A stretch of 64,000 nucleotides of DNA from Ectothiorhodospira shaposhnikovii (lineage in GTDB: Bacteria; Pseudomonadota; Gammaproteobacteria; Ectothiorhodospirales; Ectothiorhodospiraceae): contig NZ_JAJMLZ010000004.1 in the NCBI RefSeq assembly GCF_022227765.1, positions 124,001 through 188,000 on the forward strand, written 5' to 3'. The notes beneath the pieces were generated by a model. The model had not been told where the DNA came from. It did not search any database and was given only the letters and a program-made list of their open reading frames with translations. This document shows, piece after piece, positions 8,484-17,670 of the stretch; positions within the stretch are counted from its first letter, which is position 1; each line of letters begins with the position of its first letter. The position numbers were made by a program, and so were the translations under genes.

Positions 8484-8511
8484 CCCCCCCACGGAGTGTT
8501 CCGTGGGGGGG
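8484..8511. terminator. Strong hairpin between convergent pckG and LuxR-type gene
   Basis: Perfect 12-bp stem (CCCCCCCACGGA with TCCGTGGGGGGG) around the loop GTGT, 7 bases after pckG. It lies between convergent genes and probably ends both transcripts, although no T-run is present. Confidence 0.65.
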
Positions 8512-8551
8512 CTGTCCCCAACCCCAGTGACTTTGGCCGTCCCCGTTGGGG

Positions 8552-9889
8552 TCAGGCCACCTTGGCTTTCTTGTCGGGATCCGTCACTTGTTTCGGGACG
8601 GCATGCAGTCCCGCCCGCGGGTTACGGATCAACTCCAGTAGCTGATGCCGCCGGTAGACCCCGGTTTTCTGGAAAATGCGATGCATGTACGTCTTGACCG
8701 ACGATTCCGAGATGGACAGGGCATCGGCGACCTCCCGATAGGTCTTTTCGGTCAACACCTGGCGCAATACCTGCTGTTCCTGGTCCGACAGGATCTGGAC
8801 GAGGGTGTCGGGTAACCGCGTCTCCGGCGTCTGTTCGGCAGGTTCATCGACTGCCTGGACTTCGGATTTTCTCCTGGGAAGATACAGGCTGAGCACGGCC
8901 ATGTTCAGCAGAATCAGGCCGATAAAGGCAATGGTATCGGCCGCCCCTCCCAGAGCCATGCTCAGCAGATGTCCCACCAGGATCCCCCCGCAGAGTACCC
9001 CGACGCCGTAACCATAGGCACGGACCAGATCCGTCTGCTTCAGCACCAGGAACAGCAGCAGCAGATCAATGATGCCGGCCGCCACCATCATGAAGAACAT
9101 GGCCCCGTGGATGCCCGCCCCACTGGGCAGCAGTGACCAGAGGGCAAACGCCGTCAGGGCTGAGACCACGCCGATCAGCATGGCGGTGGGTTGGGTGTAT
9201 TTGACCAGCCAGAGACAGCCGATGGCCCCGGCGCCGTAGAAGATCACCTCCAGCCCGGGAGCGACGGCATGGGCCTCATAGGCCGGGATCAGACCGCCGT
9301 ACATCAATCCCGAGACGATCTGGAACACGAAGATGAAGGGCAGGTAGCTCAGCAATCGCCCCAGTTTTGCGGTTTCCGGTTCCCGGCGGTGTTGTCCGGG
9401 TCCCAGCGGCGTGAGCAGGAACAGCAGCAGGACGCTGACGAAGGTGAGCTTGAGCTGGGGCGAGAGGGGGATCAGGACCACGATCAGGGACAGCAGATTG
9501 CCGGCGGCCAGGGCCAGCGCCGCAAAGACGATGGGACGTTCAGAGGCTTTGAGATATTGCCCCATGCGCAGGGAGACCGGCGCGGAGGCGATGCCCAGCA
9601 AGACCATGAGGGGAATGGACCATCCGCCGTTGAGTTCCAGGGCCAGCAAGCTCAAACCCACCGTCCCGATCAGGCTGATGCGTATCAGCTGCTGGAGTCG
9701 TTGCAACGGCATGCGGCCGGCAAGGCGGCCCAATCCGAGCAGGACGAGAATGTGGGGGGCCAGGAACCACGGCATCAACTGCTCGTGAGTCAGCAGGATT
9801 CCTGACATGGGGAACGTGGTCAGCCAGGCGATGAAGAAAGCGGCGATGCCGATCCTCACCATATGTTGGGGAGCAAGCGTCATTGACAT
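8552..9889 (-). CDS. Membrane-anchored LuxR-type regulator (MFS-like 12-TM domain plus LuxR HTH)
   Basis: Predicted membrane-bound transcription factor. Residues 1 to about 345 form about 12 hydrophobic helices resembling a major facilitator fold (for example FFIAWLTTFPMSGILL, LGLGRLAGRMP). After a polar linker rich in Glu and Pro, residues about 370-430 form a LuxR/GerE helix-turn-helix: LSDQEQQVLRQVL, YREVADALSISESSVKTYMHRIFQKTG. There is no receiver domain. The likely start is ATG 9889, with ATG 9883 as a close alternative. It is divergent from the VWA/TagTSRQ-like operon, with a near-palindrome in the 141-bp gap, so it is the best candidate regulator of that operon. What the membrane part senses or transports is unknown. 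Confidence 0.85.
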   Translation of the reverse strand: MSMTLAPQHMVRIGIAAFFIAWLTTFPMSGILLTHEQLMPWFLAPHILVLLGLGRLAGRMPLQRLQQLIRISLIGTVGLSLLALELNGGWSIPLMVLLGIASAPVSLRMGQYLKASERPIVFAALALAAGNLLSLIVVLIPLSPQLKLTFVSVLLLFLLTPLGPGQHRREPETAKLGRLLSYLPFIFVFQIVSGLMYGGLIPAYEAHAVAPGLEVIFYGAGAIGCLWLVKYTQPTAMLIGVVSALTAFALWSLLPSGAGIHGAMFFMMVAAGIIDLLLLFLVLKQTDLVRAYGYGVGVLCGGILVGHLLSMALGGAADTIAFIGLILLNMAVLSLYLPRRKSEVQAVDEPAEQTPETRLPDTLVQILSDQEQQVLRQVLTEKTYREVADALSISESSVKTYMHRIFQKTGVYRRHQLLELIRNPRAGLHAVPKQVTDPDKKAKVA

Positions 9890-9913
9890 CCCAAGTTGCT
9901 GATCTTGTGCGGG

Positions 9914-9930
9914 AGTCTACACCATGGTTT
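9914..9930. promoter_or_regulatory. Candidate operator palindrome in the LuxR/VWA divergent gap
   Basis: Imperfect inverted repeat centred on CCATGG (TCTACACCATGGTTTACA), with half-sites matching at about 6 of 8 positions. LuxR-type proteins often bind 18-20 bp palindromes of this kind. A TTGACA at about 9951 may be a -35 element for the rightward operon. Both are visual calls. Confidence 0.3.
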
Positions 9931-10030
9931 ACATCGCTCCAATGGATGGTTGACAGGTTGACGACTTATTAAAAGGAGCGCTCCGGCGCAGAATGGGGCT
10001 GTCACCACAACAGCCTCCGGAGAGTCGCTG

Positions 10031-12151
10031 ATGAATCCTGCGTCCATTGCCGACCGGCAAATCAGTCGCGCCACCCTCTGGCTTGGGCTGTTGCTGAGCG
10101 GCCCCGCCGTGGCCGATCTTTCGGCCCTGGAGGGGACTGCGGGCCATCCTTCGCCCACTTCCGCGCTCTGGGCGCTTGAAGGCACCGAGGGGCATGAGTC
10201 CGCCTCCGCCGGCAGCGTCCGGGAAGACGAGATACGCTGTTCCGGCGACGTCCCCTGTCTGGAGATCGCCACCGATCTGCCGCTCAGGGGATTGCCAAGG
10301 CCGTTCTCCCACATCTATCGGGAACCCCGGGCGGAAGAAGGCATGATCGCCATGGCCAATGTGCCGGCTTTTCGCCCCCTCTATGTGTTCGAACGCCGTG
10401 ACCTGGACTTCACCCAGGGGGCGGATCCTCGGGGATGGTACCGGGTCGGCGCCGGTCGGACCCAGTCCGACGGCTGGATGCAGGCCAAGGATCTGCTGGA
10501 GTGGCGGCAGGCACTGCTGGTGTCCTATACCCACCCGGGGGATGCCATCGAAGGACGCAGCCCGGTGCTGATGTTCCGGGATCTCCAGGCCCTGGAAGCC
10601 GTGGTGGATGACATGGACATGGCGGGCCGGGCCAGGGCCATTTATCAGGGCATCGGCAAGGGCGAGGTGCCCGACTCCGTGATCAGCATGGAGCCGGCCC
10701 GTTTCGTTGACATCACCCGTCAGTTCTACATGTTGCCCATCATTGACTGGCGGGAGACCCGAATCCACGGCGACGATGCCCGCTTGCTGCAACTGGCGGC
10801 CGCGGTGCCGCGTCAGCGCGGTGCCGACACCCTGGAGGACGCGTCCTATCGGACCCAGTCCCAGGTGGGCAGAACCCAGGCCGGCAGCAGTGCCGGTGAT
10901 CTGAACGTGGATGTGGTATTCGTGATCGACACCACCCGCAGCATGCAGCCCTTCATCGACATGACCCGCGAGGCGGTGATCCGCATGACCCGCCGCTTCA
11001 CCGGCGAGACCGCCGACCGCTTCCGCTTCGGTCTGGTGACGTTCCGGGACTCCACCCAGGTGATTCCCGCCCTGGAATACGTGACCCGCAACCATACGCC
11101 GACCCTGGTGGACGGCAACACGCTGGTGGAACTGCTGGGCAATTCCGCCCGGGCCACGCAGGTGGGCAGTCTGGATTATGCCGAGGAGGTCTTTGCCGGC
11201 GTGGATGCGGCCTTGCGCAGCCAGTGGCGCGAGGGGGCCCTGCGTTTCATGATCATGATCGGGGATGCCAGTTCCCATCCCAAGGGGCATCCCCAGAACG
11301 TCACCGGCAAGGATGAAACGGACCTGCGCCGGGAACTGGATGATGCCCAGGTTCACCTGCTTGCCATTCATCTGCAGGACCCCCGGGCAGTGGAGGATCA
11401 TCCCATTGCCCATGCCCAGTTCAGCCGGCTTTCCCGCGTTCGCGGCGATGAGTCCCGCTCCGCCCTGGAAGCGGTCAATGCCTTTGAGGAAGCCGAATAT
11501 CAATCCCTGGCGGACCGGGTGACCGGTGGTATCAGCCAGCTGCTCACCACCACCATCGGTGCCGAATTGCCTGGTAGCGCCAACGCGCCGGTGTCGGTGC
11601 CGGAGTCGGTGGAAAGTCTCTGGAAGGCGGCCATGGTGGAATACATCGGGCGGGATGCCAATCCGCCCAAGGATGTGGTGGCCTGGTCGCTGGATCGTGA
11701 CCTGGTGAATCCCGCCGACCGGGCCCTGGAGGTGCGCGTACTGGTGAACCGGGAGCAGCTCAGCTCCCTGGCCCAGTCCCTGGACATGGTGGTGCAGGCC
11801 CTGATGCGGGCCGAGGTGACCCAGGCCCAGTTCTTCGAGGCCCTGCAGGGCGTGGCCGGACAGACCATGAAGCGACCGGAGGAGATCGGTCGGGGCGCCC
11901 GTCTAGCGGAGACGGGTCTGCTGCCCGCCTTCATCCAGAGCCTGCCCTATCGCAGCGACATCCTGTCCCTGACCGATGAGATGTTTGCCAGCATGACCAC
12001 GGAACAGCGCTCCCAGCTGGAGTGGAGCATCCTGGCCAAGCTGGAGCAGTACCGGGCCATCAACGAACAGGTGGATGCCTGGTTCCGTCTCAACGATGCC
12101 GATGAAGACAGGGACATGGTCTATCCGCTGCATCTTGATTATTTGCCCTGA
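10031..12151 (+). CDS. Secreted VWA-domain protein similar to the PpkA C-terminal (periplasmic) half
   Basis: 706-residue protein with an N-terminal hydrophobic segment ending VADL near residue 30, predicting export. Residues about 70-155 resemble an SH3-like domain (PLYVFERRDLDFTQGADPRGWYRVG, SDGWMQAKDL) followed by a WRQALLVSYTHPGDAIEGRSPVLMF-type segment. Residues about 293-510 are a von Willebrand A domain with a MIDAS motif DTTRS at 300-304 and the second acidic loop MIGDASSHP. The C-terminal 200 residues are helical. In T6SS kinase PpkA a VWA region follows the cytoplasmic kinase; here no kinase is attached and a signal peptide takes its place. It leads the operon and its neighbours follow the order of tagT, tagS, tagR, tagQ, so it may act as a periplasmic scaffold or sensor. 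The PpkA link is from domain content and synteny. Confidence 0.82.
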   Translation: MNPASIADRQISRATLWLGLLLSGPAVADLSALEGTAGHPSPTSALWALEGTEGHESASAGSVREDEIRCSGDVPCLEIATDLPLRGLPRPFSHIYREPRAEEGMIAMANVPAFRPLYVFERRDLDFTQGADPRGWYRVGAGRTQSDGWMQAKDLLEWRQALLVSYTHPGDAIEGRSPVLMFRDLQALEAVVDDMDMAGRARAIYQGIGKGEVPDSVISMEPARFVDITRQFYMLPIIDWRETRIHGDDARLLQLAAAVPRQRGADTLEDASYRTQSQVGRTQAGSSAGDLNVDVVFVIDTTRSMQPFIDMTREAVIRMTRRFTGETADRFRFGLVTFRDSTQVIPALEYVTRNHTPTLVDGNTLVELLGNSARATQVGSLDYAEEVFAGVDAALRSQWREGALRFMIMIGDASSHPKGHPQNVTGKDETDLRRELDDAQVHLLAIHLQDPRAVEDHPIAHAQFSRLSRVRGDESRSALEAVNAFEEAEYQSLADRVTGGISQLLTTTIGAELPGSANAPVSVPESVESLWKAAMVEYIGRDANPPKDVVAWSLDRDLVNPADRALEVRVLVNREQLSSLAQSLDMVVQALMRAEVTQAQFFEALQGVAGQTMKRPEEIGRGARLAETGLLPAFIQSLPYRSDILSLTDEMFASMTTEQRSQLEWSILAKLEQYRAINEQVDAWFRLNDADEDRDMVYPLHLDYLP

Positions 12152-12173
12152 GCGAATGGTGAGGATGCAAGGC

Positions 12174-12926
12174 ATGTCCACGGCCATGGTCAGCCTGGAA
12201 GGGGTCGTCAAGCACCGGGAGCAGGGGGGGAGTCGTTTTGAGCTGGAGGTTCCGGCCTTCTCGGTGACTGCCGGAGAAATGGTGGCGGTGGTGGGTGCCA
12301 GCGGTTGCGGCAAGAGCACGCTGCTGGATCTGTTGGCGATGGTGATGGCGCCGACGGAGGCGGACCGGTTCCACTTCAAGCCTCGCCGGGATACCCCGTC
12401 CATCGACGTGCGGGTACTCTGGAACCGTTCCCGGGAGGCCGAACTGGCGGGGTTGCGGCGTGATTATCTGGGCTATGTGCTGCAGACCGGCGGGCTGCTG
12501 CCCTTTGTCAGCGTGCGTGACAACATCCGTTTGCCGGGGCGCATCCGGGGCGGTTCCGGGGCAGGGCAGGCGCAGCGCATTAGCGACCTCGCCCGGCGTC
12601 TGGGAGTGACGGTCTGCCTGGATCGCATGCCCCACGCCCTGTCGGTGGGGCAGCGTCAGCGGGTGGCCATTGCCAGGGCCCTGGCCCATTCCCCCCGTCT
12701 GGTGCTGGCCGATGAACCCACGGCGGCGGTGGACAAGACCCGCGCCCGGGACATCATGCAGGATTTTCATGCCCTGGCACGGGATGAAGACATGGCGGTG
12801 GTGATGGTCACCCATGACGTGGATCTGGTCAGTGACCATGCCGACCGTTTCTATACCTTCGACGTACAACAGATTACCGCGCAAAGGACTCGCTCCGTCT
12901 GTCGTCCGCTCCCTGCCGGACGGTAG
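12174..12926 (+). CDS. ABC transporter ATPase, TagT-like (LolD/MacB superfamily)
   Basis: Cytoplasmic ATPase that should power the adjacent FtsX-type permease. Start ATG 12174 is chosen because GAGG (12161-12164) sits 9 bases upstream; in-frame ATGs at 12156 and 12165 are alternatives. It has 250 residues with Walker A GASGCGKST at 41-49, Q-loop in YVLQTGGLLPF, an altered signature [15 protein letters not shown] near 155 (V for the usual G), Walker B LVLADEPTA near 175 and H-loop VMVTHD. An insert between Walker A and the Q-loop (APTEADRFHFKPRRDTPSID) is longer than in LolD. In P. aeruginosa TagT pairs with TagS in T6SS post-translational activation; the synteny here supports a similar pair. 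Confidence 0.85.
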   Translation: MSTAMVSLEGVVKHREQGGSRFELEVPAFSVTAGEMVAVVGASGCGKSTLLDLLAMVMAPTEADRFHFKPRRDTPSIDVRVLWNRSREAELAGLRRDYLGYVLQTGGLLPFVSVRDNIRLPGRIRGGSGAGQAQRISDLARRLGVTVCLDRMPHALSVGQRQRVAIARALAHSPRLVLADEPTAAVDKTRARDIMQDFHALARDEDMAVVMVTHDVDLVSDHADRFYTFDVQQITAQRTRSVCRPLPAGR

Positions 12927-12932
12927 CTGTCC

Positions 12933-14768
12933 ATGCCACGGCCGAGCCCGTTTCGACTCATTCCCGCCCTGGCGGCCTCCCATCTGCGCCATGACTGGAT
13001 TCTCACCCTGTGCCTGGTGGTGGCCCTGGCGGCGGTGATTGCCCCCCTGCTGGTGCTGATGGGACTCAAGCACGGCACCATCGAGACCCTGCGCGAGCGC
13101 CTGGTGGAGGACCCGGTATTCCGGGAGATCCGGCCCGCCCAGACCCGACAGTATGCCCCCGCCTGGTTCGACGAGGTGGCCCGGTGGCCCGGGGTGGCCT
13201 TTGTCACGCCGACCATCCTGCCCCTCTCCTCGGTGCTGCAGGTGGTGCATCCGGGGACCGGCAGGACGGAGCTTTTTGATCTGGTGCCCACGGCGGCGGG
13301 AGACCCGCTGCTGCTGGAAAACGGCGCCCGCATCCCCGGCGAGGACCAGCTGGTGCTCAGTCATGAGGCAGCGCGGCGCCTGGGAGTGGCCGCCGGTGAT
13401 CGGCTCACGGTGCGGGTGACGCGGTCGCGGGCAGGGCGCACCGAGCAGGCCGAGGAAGTGCTGGAGATCGTCTCCGTATTGGCATCCCGGGCCGGACATC
13501 TGCCCCGGATCTACGCCCCCCTGTCGCTGGTACTGGATGTGGAAGCCTACAAGGAAGGCTACGGTGCGTCCCGCCGGGGGTGGCCTGGAGAGACGCCGGA
13601 GCCTCATTTGAGCTTTGATGGCGCCATCCTCCTGCTGGAGAGTCCGCTGGATCCCATTGCGCGCACCGGCCTGGTGATCAATACCGGCTTCGCCCGGATG
13701 CAGGAGGCATCTTCGGAACGCATCCGCGCCCTGCTGGGCTTCACCCCGCCGTCGCGCCTGCATGCCTATGAACTGCTGACACCGGGGACGGCCATCACCC
13801 TCTCCAATCTGCGCGCCATCGAACAGAAGCTCAGGGGTCAGGAACGCTGGCTGCTGCCCTATGTGACGCAGGTCAGGCTCCATGCCGGAACGGGACTGCC
13901 CGGGTCGCCGGCGGGGTTGTCTCTGACCCCGGAACAGGCGGCGTCTCTGGGGCTGGACCCCTTGCCCTGGGGCGGCTTCACCGGGACGGCCGCGGATGGA
14001 GATCGTCTGGCCTCGGTGCTGTTGCCGGGGAATGTCGAGGTCCCGGCATCCCGTCTGGTTCTCGGCAGCGATGGCGTGGCCCCCCTGGCCCTGGAACTAT
14101 GGGTCCGGGGGCAGACCGACCTGGATCGACCCGTGGTGCCGGTGGAACTGTTGGGGGTGTTGCGCACAGCCACCCAGCGGGCCGTGATCCACGATCCGGA
14201 GGGGCGTCGTTTCGAGATGGCGCGGGGGGGGTATCGGGGATTTCGTCTCTATGCCCAGGGCATCGACGATGTCCCCGATCTGGCGCGCAGGCTGGAAGCC
14301 CAGGGCATCGAGTTCATCGCCGAGGTGGAAGCCATCGAACGCATCCGGATCCTGGATGCCGGACTGAGCCGTTTGTTCCAGCTGATCGCCCTGCTGGGGA
14401 TCAGCGGTGGGACGGCGGTCCTGATCGCCAGTCTCTACGCTTCCGTGGAACGTCTGCGGCGGGATCTGGGCGTGTTGCGTCTGCTGGGGTTGGCGCGCCG
14501 GCATGTGTTTTTCTTCCCGGTGGCGGAAGGGGCCATGATCGCCGCCCTGGGGCTGCTGGCCGCCTTTGCCGGCTACGCCGCCCTGGCCATGACCATCAAC
14601 CGTACCTTTGCCGGTGAGCTGGCGCCCGGTGAGCGCTTTTGCGCCCTGCCGCCGAGCCATGTCCTGACGGCCATCGTCGCCACCTTGTTGCTGGCGGTGC
14701 TGGCTTCCCTGGTGGCCGCCTGGCGCGCCACTCATATCGATCCCGCGGAGGCCATCCGTGAACAATGA
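12933..14768 (+). CDS. FtsX-type ABC permease, TagS-like
   Basis: Inner-membrane partner of the preceding ATPase. The 611-residue protein has the MacB/FtsX layout: one N-terminal membrane helix (residues about 25-48), a large periplasmic domain of about 430 residues, and three C-terminal helices (ALLGISGGTAVLIASLYAS, EGAMIAALGLLAAFAGYAAL, LTAIVATLLLAVLASLVAAW) ending in the typical DPAEAIREQ. A permease of this class usually performs mechanotransmission or lipoprotein release rather than pore transport. It starts 6 bases after the ATPase stop and overlaps the next gene by 11 bases. Confidence 0.85.
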   Translation: MPRPSPFRLIPALAASHLRHDWILTLCLVVALAAVIAPLLVLMGLKHGTIETLRERLVEDPVFREIRPAQTRQYAPAWFDEVARWPGVAFVTPTILPLSSVLQVVHPGTGRTELFDLVPTAAGDPLLLENGARIPGEDQLVLSHEAARRLGVAAGDRLTVRVTRSRAGRTEQAEEVLEIVSVLASRAGHLPRIYAPLSLVLDVEAYKEGYGASRRGWPGETPEPHLSFDGAILLLESPLDPIARTGLVINTGFARMQEASSERIRALLGFTPPSRLHAYELLTPGTAITLSNLRAIEQKLRGQERWLLPYVTQVRLHAGTGLPGSPAGLSLTPEQAASLGLDPLPWGGFTGTAADGDRLASVLLPGNVEVPASRLVLGSDGVAPLALELWVRGQTDLDRPVVPVELLGVLRTATQRAVIHDPEGRRFEMARGGYRGFRLYAQGIDDVPDLARRLEAQGIEFIAEVEAIERIRILDAGLSRLFQLIALLGISGGTAVLIASLYASVERLRRDLGVLRLLGLARRHVFFFPVAEGAMIAALGLLAAFAGYAALAMTINRTFAGELAPGERFCALPPSHVLTAIVATLLLAVLASLVAAWRATHIDPAEAIREQ

Positions 14769-16449
14769 ACGGCGTACATCCATGCATCGTCGGTTCCGGC
14801 TTCTCTGGATGCTGCTGATCATGGTCCTGCCGGCCCCCTGGGCCGGTGCCGACGAGGGACTCACGCCCACCTTCTTCAACCCTCGTCCGGCGCCGGGCGA
14901 CATCGTTCTGCCCATGCCCGACAACGCCGAGATGGTGTTCCGGGCGGTGCGGGTCCCGGGCAGCGGGTTCTGGGGCGATCAGGACCGCATCATCCAGATC
15001 GGGGATGCGGCCGGCGGGATCTTCGAGGGTTTGCAGCGCACTCAGATCAGCGGTTCGTTTCCCAGCGCGGACGGGCAGAGCTGGGACATCATCCTGGCCA
15101 AGTACGAACTGACCCGGGCCCAGTATGTGGCGGTGATGGGCATGGAATCCCTGCTGGCAGTCAGCGGCGACCCGGAGGATCAGAAATTACCGACCCTGCA
15201 GGGGCGGGCATTGCGAGATGCTCTGACCCTGCCGCTGACCTTCGTCAGCCATCAGGACATCCAGGCCTTCGTGCGTCGCTACAACCAGTGGCTGTTCGAT
15301 CCGGCACACCCGGAACGCGTCAAGGCACTGCCCCGGGTGGATGGCGTGCCCGGCTTCCTGCGCTTGCCCACCGAGGATGAGTGGGAATATGTGGCCCGAG
15401 GGGGGCTGCCGGCCCTGCAGGCGGGTACCTTCAATGATCGTCTGCCCTTTGCCGAGCGGGAGATCAATGAATATGCCTGGCATCTGGGCAATGCCCGTCA
15501 TCAGTTGCGGTCGGTCGGCCTGCGCCGGGCCGATGCCCTGGGGTTCCATGACTTGCTGGGTAATGCCCAGGAAATGACCGCCGGCCTGTTCCGGCCCGAG
15601 GTCTGGCAGGGCAAGCCGGGCGGGATCGCCGTCCGGGGCGGCAGTGTCTCCACGCCGCCGGCCGAGCTCAGAAGTGCCCTGCGGGCCGAGCTGGATGCCT
15701 ATGCCTGGAATCCGGACCAGGGGCGCATGGAGGAACGCCGGTCCTTCAATACCGGCGTGCGTCTGGCCATCGGCGCCAACGTGGTGGTCAGTACCGCCCA
15801 GCGCCAGCGCATCGAGCAGGAATACGACCAGTACCGGGCGGAGTGGCGACGCACCATGCCTGTGGGGCGCACCCTGGACAACCTGGTGGCCCAGGCCTCG
15901 GTGCAACTGGGGACGGTGGAGCCCATCCTGGCCCGGCTGATGCAGGAGAATGCCGCGCTCAGGGAACCGCTGACGGCGGTGCAGGCCCACATGGACCGGG
16001 CCAGGGAGCGACTGGATATGGCCCAGCGGGAGAGTGCCCGCAGTCTGGCCCAGGATGCCGCCCGCAACGGGGTGAACCTGAGTGTCTACCTGTCCCGTCT
16101 CCAGCGTCTTGAAGGCAGTCTGGAAACCGCCCGCCGGCTGGCGGAACTGTCCACCCGCTACCAGGAGCAGGTGACGGCGGTGGAGGCCTCGATCAGGGAT
16201 CTGGACGAGGCCGCCCGGGCGCAATTGCAGGGCTACCGGGACAAGGTTTCCACCCTGGGCGATTACGAGCCGGCCTACATTGAACAGGCCTTTGCCGCCC
16301 TGGCCGCCCGTGAGACACCCAGGCGCGAGCAGGTGGTGCTGGAACTGCTCAAGACCCATGCGGAGGACTTCAACGAGCAGCGGCGGGCCGACCTGGATCT
16401 CTGGCTGGAAGACTACCGGGCACGTTTCCGGGACTTCACCGACGGCTGA
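14758..16449 (+). CDS. Periplasmic SUMF1/formylglycine-fold protein, TagR-like
   Basis: 563 residues from GTG 14758, chosen for GGAGG at 14747 and its overlap with the permease stop; ATG 14782 is an alternative. A signal peptide (LLWMLLIMVLPAPWAGA) is followed by an FGE-sulfatase/SUMF1 domain at about residues 60-345: YELTRAQYVAVMG, PTEDEWEYVARGG, LLGNAQEMTAG, AVRGGSVSTPP, NTGVRLAIG. The cysteine pair of true formylglycine-generating enzyme is missing, so a binding or scaffold role is likely, as for TagR, which acts on PpkA's periplasmic part. The last 200 residues are a long coiled coil (PVGRTLDNLVAQAS onward), an extension that may reach the outer-membrane lipoproteins encoded next. Confidence 0.85.
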   Translation: MNNERRTSMHRRFRLLWMLLIMVLPAPWAGADEGLTPTFFNPRPAPGDIVLPMPDNAEMVFRAVRVPGSGFWGDQDRIIQIGDAAGGIFEGLQRTQISGSFPSADGQSWDIILAKYELTRAQYVAVMGMESLLAVSGDPEDQKLPTLQGRALRDALTLPLTFVSHQDIQAFVRRYNQWLFDPAHPERVKALPRVDGVPGFLRLPTEDEWEYVARGGLPALQAGTFNDRLPFAEREINEYAWHLGNARHQLRSVGLRRADALGFHDLLGNAQEMTAGLFRPEVWQGKPGGIAVRGGSVSTPPAELRSALRAELDAYAWNPDQGRMEERRSFNTGVRLAIGANVVVSTAQRQRIEQEYDQYRAEWRRTMPVGRTLDNLVAQASVQLGTVEPILARLMQENAALREPLTAVQAHMDRARERLDMAQRESARSLAQDAARNGVNLSVYLSRLQRLEGSLETARRLAELSTRYQEQVTAVEASIRDLDEAARAQLQGYRDKVSTLGDYEPAYIEQAFAALAARETPRREQVVLELLKTHAEDFNEQRRADLDLWLEDYRARFRDFTDG

Positions 16450-16483
16450 TGCATCATTCGATTGTGACCATGAGGGGATGAAG

Positions 16484-17128
16484 ATGAACAAGACGTGCAA
16501 GGGGCTGACACTGCTGTGCGCGGCGGCATTGCTGGGCGGGTGCGCCACCATGGATGACCAGCAGCGTACCCGGGGAGAGGGGGCCGCCGCCGGTGCCCTG
16601 ATCGGCGGCCTGCTGGGCTATGCCATCGACCGCGAACGTGGTGCCGCGGTGGGTGCCCTGCTGGGCGGCGGGGTCGGCCTGGCCGTCGGCAACGAGATAG
16701 CCAAGCGCAAGCAGGCCTACGCCAGCACCGAGGATTTCCTGGACGGCGAGATCGCCCGGGTGGCGGAATTCAACACCACCACGGTGGCCTACAACCAGCG
16801 TCTGAGCGGCGAAATTGCCCAGCTGGAAACCGAGTCCAGCAACCTGCGGGCCCGTTTTGACGCCGGCAACGCGGACCGCCGTACCCTGCAGGCCCGTCGG
16901 GATGACCTCAGGGGACGTATCGAGACGGCACAGAAGCTGGAAAAGACCCTGGAGGACGAACTCAAGGTTCAGAACGCCATCCTCGCCCAGGAGAGCAAGG
17001 GGCGTCCCAAGGATGACCCCTACATCGCCCGCCTGGAGCAGGAGGTTGCGGCCTTGCAGGCCAATCTGGAGCAGCTCCGGGAAGGCAGCACCCAGCTGGC
17101 CCGCATTGATCAGAGGTTGTCGGTATGA
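16484..17128 (+). CDS. Glycine-zipper outer-membrane lipoprotein, TagQ-like
   Basis: 214-residue lipoprotein. Start ATG 16484 has GAGGGG six bases upstream, better placed than ATG 16478. The lipobox LLGGC puts the acylated cysteine at residue 20. Residues about 32-72 are a glycine-zipper segment (GAAAGALIGGLLGYAIDRERGAAVGALLGGGVGLAVG), then about 140 residues of coiled coil. The position after a TagR-like gene matches that of TagQ, the lipoprotein that places TagR at the outer membrane; sequence orthology cannot be shown by eye. Overlaps the next gene by 4 bases. Confidence 0.8.
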   Translation: MNKTCKGLTLLCAAALLGGCATMDDQQRTRGEGAAAGALIGGLLGYAIDRERGAAVGALLGGGVGLAVGNEIAKRKQAYASTEDFLDGEIARVAEFNTTTVAYNQRLSGEIAQLETESSNLRARFDAGNADRRTLQARRDDLRGRIETAQKLEKTLEDELKVQNAILAQESKGRPKDDPYIARLEQEVAALQANLEQLREGSTQLARIDQRLSV

Positions 17129-17670
17129 AGGCTTGCAGACGGATGGTGATCACCCTGCCCATGGTGTTGTGGCTGGGTGGGTGCGCCACTTCCACCGACC
17201 CCCGGGAAGGCGGGCTTCTGGGCGGCATTCAGGGATTGGGCAGCGGTGCCTATGACGCCCGGGTGCAGGAGCGCGAGGCGCGTCTGGAGGCGTTGCGCAG
17301 GACCCAGCAGGAACTGGAAGGCGAGCGGAGTGACCTGGAAACCCGCAGGGCCGAGCAGACCCGACAGGTGGCGGCGGAGCGTGCCCGTTTGCAACGGCTC
17401 GACGGGGACGTGGCGTCCCTGGATCGCGAGGTCGCGGCCCTGAGCGCGCAGCATGGACGGGGTGACCAGCGGGTACGGGAACTGCAGAGCCGTCTGGCGG
17501 CGCTGAAACAGCAGATGGGACGTCAGCAATCGGCCTTGGATGCCCTGGAAGGCGACGGGCTTGGCGACAGCGACGCGGATCTGCGCCGCCGCCAGCTGGA
17601 GCAGCAGCGCCAGGCCCTGCAGCAGGAATATGAGCTGTTGATGCAGCTGTCCCTGGAACTTGCCCGTTGA
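17125..17670 (+). CDS. Coiled-coil lipoprotein
   Basis: 181-residue protein with a lipobox WLGGC (Cys20) and a short Gly/Ser linker, then an almost unbroken heptad-like coiled coil (about residues 48-181) rich in Arg, Glu, Gln and Leu. It overlaps the previous gene (ATGA) and the next (TTGA), so it is translationally coupled to both. No enzyme domain. It may pair with the coiled coils of the TagQ-like and TagR-like proteins; this is inference. I know no counterpart in the T6SS tag cluster. Confidence 0.75.
   Translation: MKACRRMVITLPMVLWLGGCATSTDPREGGLLGGIQGLGSGAYDARVQEREARLEALRRTQQELEGERSDLETRRAEQTRQVAAERARLQRLDGDVASLDREVAALSAQHGRGDQRVRELQSRLAALKQQMGRQQSALDALEGDGLGDSDADLRRRQLEQQRQALQQEYELLMQLSLELAR

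Noticed and set aside
16280-16483. Longer N-terminus for the glycine-zipper lipoprotein
   Set aside because: It lies within the TagR-like coding region; the lipobox fits ATG 16484.
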